From assembly GCA_002701375.1 (NCBI GenBank), contig NZVB01000036.1, positions 1 through 44,940 of the forward strand: a stretch of 44,940 bases of DNA, written 5' to 3'. The notes under the pieces were generated by a model. The model saw nothing but the letters and a program-made list of their open reading frames with translations, was not told the DNA's origin and did no database searches. The position numbers and the translations under genes were made by a program. This stretch comes from Cyanobium sp. NAT70 (GTDB taxonomy: Bacteria; Cyanobacteriota; Cyanobacteriia; PCC-6307; Cyanobiaceae). Shown one piece after another: positions 21,447-34,728 of this stretch (positions within the stretch are counted from its first letter, which is position 1; every line of letters starts with the position of its first letter).

Positions 21447-22754
21447 TCAAGGCAGTAAGGGCTGCAGCGCGTTTGCTTGCGCAAGAGGCCAACGCTTCAG
21501 CCAGTGCCTCACCACTGGATCGCGGCGTTCCAACCGTTGCAGTAAAGCCCCTGGCTGCCCTCCGCGGCAGTGCAGGAGCAGGCGTGCCACAAGAGTGCCT
21601 GTGCGACGACTGGTATGCACAGCAAGGGCAGCTTGGGCAATGGCTACCGGTGCTGCTGGGGCGAGGCTGAGGCCACCGCTGAATGGAGCAGCCATCAATA
21701 AAAGCTGTTTGATGCCGCTCAAGCCCAGCTGAATCCCGCCAAGCAGAGCGTTTTGACTGGATAAACGTCTCAGCAATCGTCGTGCTGAAGCGGGACCCAT
21801 GGGCAGGTCATAAAGCCGGCAAAGTTGCAGGACCAAAGCGGTGTCCATGACCATCCCACCAGCAAGATCCAAGGCCAGAACGGGATTGATCGCAACCCCG
21901 GTCGCCTTGGCGGCGGCATAGCTACCGATTAATCCTTGGGCGTCACGTCGGTGCAAACGTAATCGCAACTGTTGGCGTGTTTCTTGGAAACGATGTGCTC
22001 GCCGTAGAGCGTGCATGGTCAAAAGGAGGTCTCCCTCTTGCAGGAGCTGTTGCCGTAAGTGCTGATCCAACGTTGTGATCTGCGCTGGCGCTCTCTCACT
22101 GCGCGGACGGCCCTTGGCATCCAGCACAGGTCGACGGGGGGCTGCGGCCACCGCTGTGATTGGAATCGCAACGGGAAGTCGCGATTGCATAGTCGCGATC
22201 AGCCCCGGTAGCTCTTGCTCATGCCAACGGTCGCTTCGGTTGAGCACCAGTTGAAAAGGCTTGCCATTCGCCAAGAGCGCATCGATCGCGACGCGATCGA
22301 TGCGTGTGAGGTCGCTGTCGACCACGAGCAAGACCAGGTCCGCCTCCATCGCGACCGTCATGGCCAGTTGGTGACGGCCTTCCCCCTGCTGGATGTCATC
22401 GATCCCAGGCGTATCGATCAGTTCGATTCCGCCCAATCCAGGTATTGCGATCGGCCAACGCACAGAACGCTGTTGGAAGGTGCTGCCATGAGCGACATCG
22501 GTGGCTAACAGCTGTTTGCCAAGGAACGCATTAATCAGACTGGATTTTCCAACTCCAACACGACCGAAAACAGCAATGTGCAGTCGACGTTGCTCAAGCC
22601 GTTTGAGTTGCTGATCGAGCAGGGTTAAGTCATCGGCCAGGAGGCCTTGCTCTCGATGGCTTAGCTGCACATCCGCACGCCAACGTTGCAGCAACTGCCG
22701 ACAACGCTCCGTGCTCGGTGGTGGTGTCGAAAAAACCTCAGTCATCTCGCTCAT
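21447..22754 (-). CDS. Dynamin/Era-like GTPase with hydrophobic C-terminal domain (DUF697-type)
   Basis: HIAVFGRVGVGKSSLINAFLG, ELIDTPGIDD, LVLNRSD; ATGA overlap with upstream gene supports start at 22754. Confidence 0.85.
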   Translation of the reverse strand: MSEMTEVFSTPPPSTERCRQLLQRWRADVQLSHREQGLLADDLTLLDQQLKRLEQRRLHIAVFGRVGVGKSSLINAFLGKQLLATDVAHGSTFQQRSVRWPIAIPGLGGIELIDTPGIDDIQQGEGRHQLAMTVAMEADLVLLVVDSDLTRIDRVAIDALLANGKPFQLVLNRSDRWHEQELPGLIATMQSRLPVAIPITAVAAAPRRPVLDAKGRPRSERAPAQITTLDQHLRQQLLQEGDLLLTMHALRRAHRFQETRQQLRLRLHRRDAQGLIGSYAAAKATGVAINPVLALDLAGGMVMDTALVLQLCRLYDLPMGPASARRLLRRLSSQNALLGGIQLGLSGIKQLLLMAAPFSGGLSLAPAAPVAIAQAALAVHTSRRTGTLVARLLLHCRGGQPGALLQRLERRDPVVRHWLKRWPLAQANALQPLLP

Positions 22755-23755
22755 GGTGCCGGTTTTCTCCACCAACCCGCCAGTACGGCCAAGACGGATT
22801 CAGCCCTAATCACTCCAACGAAACCTCCAAATTCATCGACGACAACCCGAACGCCACTGCTATCTCGACGAAATCCCGTCAAGAGGCGATCGGCACGAAT
22901 CATTTCTGGGACGTATTCCACCGGTTCACAGAGATCAACTGGTGTTAGGAGTCCGCGATTTTCGAGCAAGGCCGTCAACAGCCGTTCGCGACTGGCTACG
23001 CCAAGAATTTTGTCCACTTGTTCTCCAAGCACAACCCACCAAGGGGTGTTGTCGCTAAGCAATAAAGCCCGTTGGGCCTCAAGGCTGAGTCCACCGTTCA
23101 GGGTTGGAGCTGCGACACGTGGGGTCATCAGATCTCTGGCCGTGAGGTCATTCAGTTGGAAGACCTTGCCGATCATGGCTGCTTCGTCTGCTTCGATGGC
23201 TCCTTTCTGGGAACCAAGCCTGGCCATCAGGCGGATCTCGTCTTCATTGGTCGTGATTTCGGCCTCCTCTGTAATGGCGGGAAGCATTCGTTCGAGCAGC
23301 AAAACCAGCGGCTGCATCAGAACGCCCAGCCAATGCAGTGCGGGAGCGCTTGCGAGGGAGACGGTAAGGGCCAGTCGGCTGCCGAGTGCCTTGGGAAGAA
23401 TTTCCCCCAAAAGCATCACCAAGATGGTGAGTCCGACGGAGAACAACGGCAGTGCTACTCCGCTGATCTCGCGCTGTTTGAACACCCAAGCGGCATAGCC
23501 ACCAAGCATCATGCTGCCAAAAATGTTGAAACCGTTATTGGCAATGACCAGCACCGAGAGCGTGCGGCCGAGACGTTGACGAAGCTGTGCGAGGCGTCGC
23601 GCGCCGGGAATCGGACGATTGCGGGCAGCTAGCTCATGAACCCGGATTGGATTGACGGTGAGAAGGGCTGCTTCTACTCCAGAGCAAAGTGCGGAACCGA
23701 GCAGGACAATCAGGACCAGCAGGAGTAAAACCAGCAGGTCGGAATTTGACGACAC
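22751..23755 (-). CDS. HlyC/CorC-type CNNM + CBS domain membrane protein
   Basis: LVLIVLLGSALCSGVEAALLTVNPIRVHELA...LGEILPKALG...DLTARDLMTPRVAAPTL...VVVDEFGGFVGVI. Confidence 0.92.
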   Translation of the reverse strand: MSSNSDLLVLLLLVLIVLLGSALCSGVEAALLTVNPIRVHELAARNRPIPGARRLAQLRQRLGRTLSVLVIANNGFNIFGSMMLGGYAAWVFKQREISGVALPLFSVGLTILVMLLGEILPKALGSRLALTVSLASAPALHWLGVLMQPLVLLLERMLPAITEEAEITTNEDEIRLMARLGSQKGAIEADEAAMIGKVFQLNDLTARDLMTPRVAAPTLNGGLSLEAQRALLLSDNTPWWVVLGEQVDKILGVASRERLLTALLENRGLLTPVDLCEPVEYVPEMIRADRLLTGFRRDSSGVRVVVDEFGGFVGVIRAESVLAVLAGWWRKPAP

Positions 23756-23809
23756 GCTCTGCGAGGACTTGCAATTAATAGCTTATCTGGACTGTGATAC
23801 GGTCCGCCC

Positions 23810-24898
23810 ATGAAAAAGGCTTTGATCACCGGGATCACCGGGCAAGATGGCAGTTATCTGGCAGAACTGCTGCTTGAGAAAGGTTATGAAGTGCATGGGA
23901 TCAAGCGGCGCGCCAGTAGTTTTAATACAACAAGGATTGATCACTTGTATCAGGATCCTCACGAAAAGGATCAACGCCTTGTTCTCCACTATGGGGACCT
24001 TACGGACAGCACAAATCTGATACGAATAGTGCAAATTGTGCAGCCAGATGAGATTTATAACTTGGGTGCACAAAGTCATGTCGCCGTTAGTTTTGAGGCG
24101 CCTGAATACACTGCGAACAGCGATGCACTTGGCACTCTGAGAATTCTCGAAGCGGTAAGAATTCTTGGATTGTCCGAAAAAACTCGCATCTATCAAGCCA
24201 GTACAAGTGAATTGTATGGTCTTGTTCAAGAGGTTCCTCAGAAAGAGTCAACTCCTTTTTACCCTCGGAGTCCGTATGGTGTCGCTAAACTATATGCATA
24301 TTGGATCACTGTAAATTATAGAGAGTCCTATGGGATGTATGCTTGTAATGGAGTTTTATTTAATCACGAAAGTCCTCGAAGGGGAGAAACTTTTGTGACC
24401 AGGAAAATTACTCGTGGGCTGTGTCGAATCGATGCAGACTTGGATGGTTGTCTCTATATGGGAAATCTTGATTCACTTCGGGACTGGGGCCATGCTCGCG
24501 ATTACGTTGAAATGCAGTGGATGATGCTGCAGCAAGATCATCCAGAGGATTTTGTTATCGCCACTGGTCGTCAAGAAAGTGTGCGTCGCTTTATTGAGTT
24601 AACCGCAATTCAGCTTGGTTGGGGGGCCATGGAGTGGAGTGGTGAAGGCGTGAACGAAGTTGGTCGTAGAGCTGATAACGGCAATATTGTTGTCAGAATT
24701 GATCCCCGTTATTTTCGTCCTGCGGAGGTTGAAACGTTGCTTGGAGATCCAAGTAAGGCAAGAGAAAAGTTGGGCTGGGTGCCGACTACGACGCTTGAAG
24801 AAATGGTTGCAGAAATGGTTAAAGTAGACCAAGAAGAGGCGACAAAGGAGGCGTATTTAAGGCGTAAGGGTTTTGCTGTCGTGGGTGCAAGAGAATGA
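23810..24898 (+). CDS. gmd: GDP-mannose 4,6-dehydratase
   Basis: [49 protein letters not shown]. Confidence 0.97.
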   Translation: MKKALITGITGQDGSYLAELLLEKGYEVHGIKRRASSFNTTRIDHLYQDPHEKDQRLVLHYGDLTDSTNLIRIVQIVQPDEIYNLGAQSHVAVSFEAPEYTANSDALGTLRILEAVRILGLSEKTRIYQASTSELYGLVQEVPQKESTPFYPRSPYGVAKLYAYWITVNYRESYGMYACNGVLFNHESPRRGETFVTRKITRGLCRIDADLDGCLYMGNLDSLRDWGHARDYVEMQWMMLQQDHPEDFVIATGRQESVRRFIELTAIQLGWGAMEWSGEGVNEVGRRADNGNIVVRIDPRYFRPAEVETLLGDPSKAREKLGWVPTTTLEEMVAEMVKVDQEEATKEAYLRRKGFAVVGARE

Positions 24899-25890
24899 CG
24901 TTCATTTCAGCGAATGATTGCTTTGCCATTTTCGGTGCACGTGGAATGGCAGGCAGTGCCATTGCTCGTGCGCTGAGCAGCAAGGGTTATTCCACGCAGC
25001 TCAAGCCATCGCGCCAAGAGCTTGATCTGCTTGACGGCGATGCGGTGAGCGCATGGATGCAGAAAATGTCCCCCGATGTTGTTGTTCTGGCGGCGGCAAA
25101 AGTCGGAGGGATTCAAGCTAATGATTCTTATCCATCAGACTTCCTACTTGAAAACCTTAAGATTCAAACACATGTGATTGAATCCGCCTGGCGACAAGGA
25201 GTGAGGCGACTTTTGTTTCTTGGCAGTAGTTGTATTTATCCCAAGTTTGCTCATCAGCCGATTTGCGAGGAGTCGTTATTAACCGGCTCGCTCGAGCCCA
25301 CTAATGCTTGGTACGCGATCGCAAAAATCACGGGAATCAAATTATGTGAAGCGCTTCGTATACAACATGGCTTTGACGCAATTAGTCTCATGCCGACTAA
25401 CCTTTATGGCCCAGGGGATAATTATCATCCGACCAACAGTCATGTCTTACCTGCCTTAATTCGACGTTTTCATGAAGCGAAACAGCGTGGTGAAAGCGAG
25501 GTTGTTTGTTGGGGCACTGGACGACCGCTTCGAGAATTTCTTCATGCGGATGATCTTGGCAATGCCTGTGTATTCGCGCTCGAGCATTGGAGTGCCATCG
25601 TTGAAAATGCCCCTTGCGATTCCAGTGGTGAACGGCTTGCGTTCCTCAATGTGGGAACAGGAGTGGATCTTTCGATTCGTGAGTTAGCCGAACAGGTTGC
25701 TGAGACCATTGGTTTTCGAGGGGCGATTCGTTGGGATACGACCAAACCGGATGGCACACCCAAGAAGCAGCTTGATATGTCTCGTTTGCATGCCATGGGC
25801 TGGACAGCTCAGATTCCCTTAGTCGAGGGATTGGGTCTGGCTTATCAGGATTTCAAGTCTGCGTTGGTTGATCAACGTTTGCGCGGTTGA
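24895..25890 (+). CDS. fcl: GDP-L-fucose synthase
   Basis: [16 protein letters not shown]...[38 protein letters not shown]. Confidence 0.96.
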   Translation: MTFISANDCFAIFGARGMAGSAIARALSSKGYSTQLKPSRQELDLLDGDAVSAWMQKMSPDVVVLAAAKVGGIQANDSYPSDFLLENLKIQTHVIESAWRQGVRRLLFLGSSCIYPKFAHQPICEESLLTGSLEPTNAWYAIAKITGIKLCEALRIQHGFDAISLMPTNLYGPGDNYHPTNSHVLPALIRRFHEAKQRGESEVVCWGTGRPLREFLHADDLGNACVFALEHWSAIVENAPCDSSGERLAFLNVGTGVDLSIRELAEQVAETIGFRGAIRWDTTKPDGTPKKQLDMSRLHAMGWTAQIPLVEGLGLAYQDFKSALVDQRLRG

Positions 25891-25927
25891 ACTGTCATTG
25901 TGATCTCTTGAGGTTTTACCAACCAGC

Positions 25928-27253
25928 GTGACAGCGTTTAATTCCAGCATTCATGAACAGCGGCGCGAGTGTTTCATGGAACAGCTCGGATCCGCCGCAG
26001 CGGTCATTCCCGCCTCACCTCTGGCAACCCATCATGCTGATTGCGAGTGGCCGTTCCGACAGAACAGCGATTTCTTCTACCTAACCGGTTTTGATGAACC
26101 GGATGCCGTAGCCCTGTTGTTGCCGCATCGGCCAGAAGGCGAGAGATATGTTCTTTTTGTCCATCCTCGTGATCCGGCTGCAGAGGTTTGGCACGGCTTT
26201 CGTTGGGGCACACAAGGGGCTGTTGATCAATTCGGCGCTGAGATCGCTCATCCACTAGAGCAATTGTCAGAAAAGCTGCCCGATTATTTGAATGGCGCAG
26301 AGGCCATTGCTTTTCGGGTGGGGCGGTACCCCACGATTGAGCCGCTGGTCTTGAACATTTGGGGTCAGCAGCTGGATCGGGCACCACGTGTTGGGCAAGC
26401 CGCCCTTGGCCTTGTGGCGCCATGTCCAATTCTGCATCGGTTGCGCTTGCAAAAGTCGCCAGATGAACTCGAACGTATGCGCGTCGCTTGCAGCATTTCA
26501 GCGGAGGCTCATGAGCTTGCCCGTGAGAAAACCCGGCCTGGAATGAATGAATCGGAAGTGCAAGCGCTGATTGAAGGGTATTTCCGTTCCAGTGGTGCTC
26601 GCGGACCCGCCTATGGCTCGATCGTGGCAGGTGGAGATAATGCTTGCGTCCTCCATTACACCACCAATAATGCATCCCTTCAGGATGGTGATCTGCTTCT
26701 GATTGATGCGGGTTGTTCCCTCTCTGATTACTACAACGGTGATATCACACGGACATTTCCGATTAATGGACGCTTTACTGCTGAGCAGAGAGCTCTCTAT
26801 AGCGTTGTTTTGGAGGCTCAAGAGGCTGCGATTGATGTTGTAACTCCCGGTGTCAGTGCAGAGACGGTGCATGGCACGGCATTGAAGGTTCTGGTGAATG
26901 GTCTATTGGATCTGGGATTGTTAGTTGGGGATGCCAATGATGTGATCGAACGTGGCGATTATCGTCATCTCTACATGCATCGCACCGGTCATTGGTTGGG
27001 CCTTGATGTTCATGACGTGGGCGCTTATCGGCTTGGAGAAAAACCCGTCACACTCGAGTCGGGCATGGTTTTGACCGTTGAACCTGGCCTCTATGTCAGT
27101 GATCGATTGCCAGTGCCCGAGGGGCAACCAGAGATTGCAGATCACTGGAAGGGGATCGGCATTCGTATTGAGGACGATGTCGCGGTCAATGACAGCGGCC
27201 ATGAAATTCTTACCGTTAAGGCGGAGAAGAGTGTTTCTGCGATGGAGCGTTGA
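25928..27253 (+). CDS. pepP: Xaa-Pro aminopeptidase / aminopeptidase P
   Basis: QNSDFFYLTGFDEPDAVALL; metal ligands LLIDAGCSLSDYYNGDITRTFPI, HRTGHWLGLDVHDVG, VLTVEPGLY. Confidence 0.94.
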   Translation: MTAFNSSIHEQRRECFMEQLGSAAAVIPASPLATHHADCEWPFRQNSDFFYLTGFDEPDAVALLLPHRPEGERYVLFVHPRDPAAEVWHGFRWGTQGAVDQFGAEIAHPLEQLSEKLPDYLNGAEAIAFRVGRYPTIEPLVLNIWGQQLDRAPRVGQAALGLVAPCPILHRLRLQKSPDELERMRVACSISAEAHELAREKTRPGMNESEVQALIEGYFRSSGARGPAYGSIVAGGDNACVLHYTTNNASLQDGDLLLIDAGCSLSDYYNGDITRTFPINGRFTAEQRALYSVVLEAQEAAIDVVTPGVSAETVHGTALKVLVNGLLDLGLLVGDANDVIERGDYRHLYMHRTGHWLGLDVHDVGAYRLGEKPVTLESGMVLTVEPGLYVSDRLPVPEGQPEIADHWKGIGIRIEDDVAVNDSGHEILTVKAEKSVSAMER

Positions 27254-27256
27254 TTT

Positions 27257-27455
27257 TTATACTAGTGCTGTAGCAATCCAGAAGACAAAGACCACTCTCA
27301 ACATCAGACCTTCTGTTCCAATAATCTTGTTTCTAGGATGGATCAGGAAAAGCGTGAGAGTGAGGAGCACCATCAATGAGGGCTCTAATCCAAGAATGAC
27401 AGGCGTTTCGGCAAGTTCGCCAAGCAAAAGTACCCAGGTACGGCAAGGCTAATTG
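27257..27455 (-). pseudogene. Small membrane-protein gene remnant, apparently frameshifted
   Basis: Minus strand reads ...WVLLLGELAETPVILGLEPSLMVLLTLTLFLIHPRNKIIGTEGLMLRVVFVFWIATALV*, preceded in a different frame by AINTLYGSVLVTISLAVP; below the length cutoff of the ORF track. Confidence 0.45.
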
Positions 27456-27579
27456 TGACAAGAACAGAGCCATACAGTGTGTTAATCGCTCGCTGTAAAT
27501 GCCTTTTTAATGTGGCTTAAATCGTATTTTGAGTGATTGAACTTGCTTTGATGTCAACACTGAGATCACGACAAGGACG

Positions 27580-28293
27580 TCACGATTCGGTGCCAACGTT
27601 GTTAGCAATCCAGCCGATTAGATCTGATGTCTGACTGAGAATGTGATCAGCACCCGCGTCTCGTAGTTGTTTGTCGTAGCGCAAACGTGCATCCTTTGAA
27701 GCTTGCACATGTGGGGGCGGCACGCCGAGGGAGATCCAAGTTCTTTGGGGGCATTGCTGACGAGCATTGAGGACTGTCTGTACGTCTGCAACGGTGTCTC
27801 CGAGATAGGCGACTGCGCTGGTGGAATCAGCCACAAGCTGATCGCTGAGCAGAATTAGACCTTTTGGATCAGGTTTGTCCGGGGCATCACCCATCGCAAT
27901 CAATGGCGGGTTGACCAGTCCAAGTCTCTGCGTGAGGACGAAACGAGCAGAGGGTGGCTCGGCCCCACTGACGAATCCCCAGCGGCAACCGTACGTCGTC
28001 AGTGCAGTAAAGAAGCTTGGATCGACAAGGAGAGGCTCATCACCAATAAATCCAGTCCAACTCCGGTGATCTCCAGTTGGATCGCCACCAAAGTAAAAGC
28101 TGCTAAAGACGGTGATCAAAGCGTCGCGGTCTGGGCATGGCAGGCCACGGCGCCTGAGGAATTCAAGACTGGCGTCCCAGTCGTTGTTCCAGCGCCCCTC
28201 AGCTTTGAGGGCATCGATGCTGGATGGATCTGGACGCCAGCCGCCGTAATGATGCACGGTCTCTTGGAGGGCACGCCGGTAACTTCCGGCCAC
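27580..28293 (-). CDS. HAD-superfamily hydrolase (TIGR01548-like); true N-terminus probably further upstream
   Basis: VAYLGDTVADVQTV motif; upstream in-frame sequence [17 protein letters not shown] contains HAD motif I but no ATG/GTG/TTG. Confidence 0.8.
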   Translation of the reverse strand: MAGSYRRALQETVHHYGGWRPDPSSIDALKAEGRWNNDWDASLEFLRRRGLPCPDRDALITVFSSFYFGGDPTGDHRSWTGFIGDEPLLVDPSFFTALTTYGCRWGFVSGAEPPSARFVLTQRLGLVNPPLIAMGDAPDKPDPKGLILLSDQLVADSTSAVAYLGDTVADVQTVLNARQQCPQRTWISLGVPPPHVQASKDARLRYDKQLRDAGADHILSQTSDLIGWIANNVGTES

Positions 28294-28331
28294 ATCCCGG
28301 ATGACGCCGTCGATGTCAAACAGCAGAGTGA

Positions 28332-28958
<627 letters not shown>

Positions 28959-29004
28959 TCGTCTTGGGCGGTATAGAGTTTCGCTAATTAGATCAGCAAT
29001 GCAT

Positions 29005-29049
29005 ATCAATGAAAGTGGAGGCTTGATTCAAGCCTCCACTTTCATTGAT
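29005..29049. repeat. 45-bp near-perfect palindrome between convergent genes
   Basis: atcaatgaaagtggaggcttga-t-tcaagcctccactttcattgat; 22-bp arms with 1-nt centre, no T tract on either side. Confidence 0.9.
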
Positions 29050-29105
29050 GCCTAATTAAGAGTTAGAGGCGTTAGCTCGTTGAATAGGATGTACTTGTTT
29101 AATGT

Positions 29106-30407
29106 TTAGTCGGGGTCGTCTTCGTCCTCTTCACCTGCCATGGCGGCGAGATCCATGGAAGTATCCTTCGCTCTGGGTAGTTCATTTAAAACGAGATAGT
29201 CTTCTAAATAGTTCAGCATCATGGAGACTTGCTCGGTGGTGTTGCGCCAATTCGAGCGCATGATTGATTTGATGTAGTCTTCTTTTTCATCAGAAACTTC
29301 ATGAATTTCGGCGTTCTTAGGAATGCAGTCATCGTATGGGTATAGGTCAGACTTGTAGTTTTTGAAGACAAAGAGATTTCTTAAGTTTTGGTTGAAGCAA
29401 AGTGATCCTGGTGCAAATGTTCCGGTGCCGATGACGATATTTTGGGCATGCACAAGCACCTTGACGTCATCGCGTAAGTTTGTGGATGAAGAGATTGAGA
29501 AAGCTATTTTTTCGCCTGTTAAATATTGAATAAGTTTGGCGATGCAGGGGTTTGCCTGATTTTCATAGACTAGAATGACATGATTGGGCTTAAACTGTTT
29601 AATCACTTTCAGGTAAAACGAAAGTGGAGGCTGTCCATAGGCACGATGTGGTTTTTGCTTGAAAATATCTCCAGCTCTGATATGGATTGTTAATGCAGAA
29701 GGATCTGCGCTTTGTGGAAGCAATGACGGACTTGGCGCCTGGGCAAAGCCAGTGAAGTCAATGATTGATTGAGCTAGTGAATGGCGCGATGGAAAAGTTA
29801 GGCTCGTTGAATACAAGTTTTTTCTGGAGAGATAGAAATCTCCTTCTATGGCGATGCAGTTATTCGGGACTTCAGTTGATATCTCGATGGGATGATGCGA
29901 GCATTGGAATGATTTTACGAGAGGAAATATATTCTTGATTCTTGGCTGCTCATTCGGAATAAAAATTTTTCGGACTCCGAGGATTTCCGCGATATGAATG
30001 GTATTGAGCAATTCAAATATGAAGTTCGAAAATCGTCTGACTTTGCGTAGCTTGAGCGCAAGCTCGAAGTGCAGAGAAGGATTGAACTCCTTGAGCTGAA
30101 GAGGGGAATGGCGATTTTGATTATAGCCAACACTTAAATTGATTTTGCCATGCTTAATTTTCTTGGTTTCAAGCATATAGGCAATCGCCTGCATAAAGCG
30201 ACGGTTGTAATCATGAGGGTATTTGAGAATAAATGCTTTTAAGAGATTTAAGGTTGCATTGTCAGACTTAATGATATCAGATCCTTTAACAGCCTTAAAA
30301 GAAGACTCTGGAGATTTCAAAAAACCACGAATTCTTTTTGTGGTCATTCTTGAAAAAGTTTTTTTAAATTGACTTGAATACTTCAGGGTTGAGCTGATTG
30401 CCAGCAA
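29106..30407 (-). CDS. Putative glycosyltransferase, HxRxGD type (fucosyltransferase-like)
   Basis: ALTIHIRAGDIFKQKPHRAYGQPPLSFYLKVIKQFKPNHVILVYEN resembles the HxRxGD loop of GT11/O-FucT-like enzymes; acidic C-terminal tail EEDEDDPD. Confidence 0.6.
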   Translation of the reverse strand: MLAISSTLKYSSQFKKTFSRMTTKRIRGFLKSPESSFKAVKGSDIIKSDNATLNLLKAFILKYPHDYNRRFMQAIAYMLETKKIKHGKINLSVGYNQNRHSPLQLKEFNPSLHFELALKLRKVRRFSNFIFELLNTIHIAEILGVRKIFIPNEQPRIKNIFPLVKSFQCSHHPIEISTEVPNNCIAIEGDFYLSRKNLYSTSLTFPSRHSLAQSIIDFTGFAQAPSPSLLPQSADPSALTIHIRAGDIFKQKPHRAYGQPPLSFYLKVIKQFKPNHVILVYENQANPCIAKLIQYLTGEKIAFSISSSTNLRDDVKVLVHAQNIVIGTGTFAPGSLCFNQNLRNLFVFKNYKSDLYPYDDCIPKNAEIHEVSDEKEDYIKSIMRSNWRNTTEQVSMMLNYLEDYLVLNELPRAKDTSMDLAAMAGEEDEDDPD

Positions 30408-30416
30408 GGGGCTGAC

Positions 30417-30830
30417 CTATTTGTTTGTATCGCTTGAAGCTTGCATGCGAGCCCGTGCCATGTTCATTTGCTGCTGGGCTTTAACTTTTTCTGGGGACGA
30501 AGGCTGTCCTTCCATGCCGGCATATGTTGTGCTGGCCTGTTGGAATTCATTCTGAGCTGCATTGTTATCAATGCTGCTTCCCAATTCGGCATTGTTGACG
30601 AGAACAGTGACTTCGTCTGAGTCAACTTCAGCAAACCCACCCATCAGAGCGATAGAGCTCCAGTTGTTGTCTGTTCTGACACGGAGAACGCCGACATCAA
30701 TGGCAGTCAGCAATGAAATATGTCCTGGCAACACTCCAAGTAGGCCAGTTGTACTTGGTAAAATCACTTCTTCGGCGCTGCCGTCGAAGACATTTTTGTC
30801 AGGTGCGAGAACGCGAAGGGTGAGAGACAT
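30417..30830 (-). CDS. atpC: F0F1 ATP synthase subunit epsilon
   Basis: MSLTLRVLAPDKNVFDGSAEEVILPSTTGLLGVLPGHISLLTAIDVGVLRVR. Confidence 0.95.
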   Translation of the reverse strand: MSLTLRVLAPDKNVFDGSAEEVILPSTTGLLGVLPGHISLLTAIDVGVLRVRTDNNWSSIALMGGFAEVDSDEVTVLVNNAELGSSIDNNAAQNEFQQASTTYAGMEGQPSSPEKVKAQQQMNMARARMQASSDTNK

Positions 30831-30876
30831 GAAAAGGGGTCAGGCGTGAGGAGTATGAAAGCAATCGCTTGAATAT

Positions 30877-30900
30877 GTTGAGGGGTTAATACCCCTCAAC
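30877..30900 (-). other. Perfect hairpin in the atpD-atpC spacer
   Basis: gttgaggggt-taat-acccctcaac; 10-bp stem with 4-nt loop. Confidence 0.8.
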
Positions 30901-30910
30901 GCAAGATTAC

Positions 30911-32434
<1,524 letters not shown>

Positions 32435-32516
32435 TTACCACTTCCCTGGCGGGAGCTATGGGGTTCGGTCAACCGCACAGAATTGTGGTGGTGAGTCGGC
32501 ACGTCGTTTGAATAAC

Positions 32517-32543
32517 TTGGCACTCGTCGGCTTTGAGTGCCAG
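32517..32543 (+). promoter_or_regulatory. CIRCE element (HrcA operator) upstream of groES
   Basis: ttggcactc-gtcggcttt-gagtgccag; matches TTAGCACTC-N9-GAGTGCTAA with exact 9-nt spacer. Confidence 0.9.
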
Positions 32544-32596
32544 CTCGTGTCGATGCGTGGCGCTCAGGCGCCTTATCCCTGCTTCTGCAAGATTCC

Positions 32597-32908
32597 ATGG
32601 CAGCTGTTTCTCTCAGCGTCTCCACCGTCAAACCCCTTGGCGATCGCATCTTCATCAAGGTCTCCGCATCTGAAGAGACGACCGCTGGTGGCATCCTTCT
32701 CCCTGATACAGCCAAAGAAAAGCCCCAGGTGGGTGAGGTGATTCAGGTTGGCCCCGGCAAGCGCAACGACGACGGCAGCCGTCAGGCTCCTGAGGTTGGT
32801 GTGGGCGACAAGGTTCTCTACAGCAAGTACGCCGGTACCGATATCAAGCTCGGTGGTGATGAATACGTCTTGCTGTCTGAAAAAGACATCCTCGCCGTTG
32901 TCAACTGA
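32597..32908 (+). CDS. groES: Co-chaperonin GroES
   Basis: [37 protein letters not shown]. Confidence 0.97.
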   Translation: MAAVSLSVSTVKPLGDRIFIKVSASEETTAGGILLPDTAKEKPQVGEVIQVGPGKRNDDGSRQAPEVGVGDKVLYSKYAGTDIKLGGDEYVLLSEKDILAVVN

Positions 32909-32967
32909 CGCTTTGTTGAATCAAATTTGATTCAATTTCAGCGATTTTCCAAACACTTCATCTCTAA

Positions 32968-34617
<1,650 letters not shown>

Positions 34618-34659
34618 TTCACTCTGTTAGGGGCTTGTTAGACCTCAACGTTTGATCTT

Positions 34660-34688
34660 GAACCCCCGCTTTGCGGGGGGTTTATTTT
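34660..34688 (+). terminator. Rho-independent terminator after groEL
   Basis: acccccgc-ttt-gcggggggt followed by ttattttg. Confidence 0.85.
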
Positions 34689-34728
34689 GACTCATGACGA
34701 CCACCAACTTCTGTTTAGCTGGTCAAGT

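Noticed and set aside
22686-23498. 270-aa plus-strand Ser/Arg-rich ORF
   Set aside because: Antisense to CNNM/CBS and GTPase genes; Ser/Arg richness is typical of shadow ORFs.
26004-26675. 223-aa minus-strand ORF antisense to pepP
   Set aside because: Cys/His-rich sequence arises opposite the pepP codons; no independent support.
29005-29049. 45-bp palindrome as an IS terminal repeat or CRISPR repeat
   Set aside because: No transposase nearby and no repeated spacer structure in the window.
30841-30856. cgtgaggagt resembling the reverse complement of the Yfr1 core motif (ACTCCTCACAC)
   Set aside because: Match is incomplete (ACTCCTCACGC), lies in the short atpD-atpC spacer and lacks the expected flanking stems.
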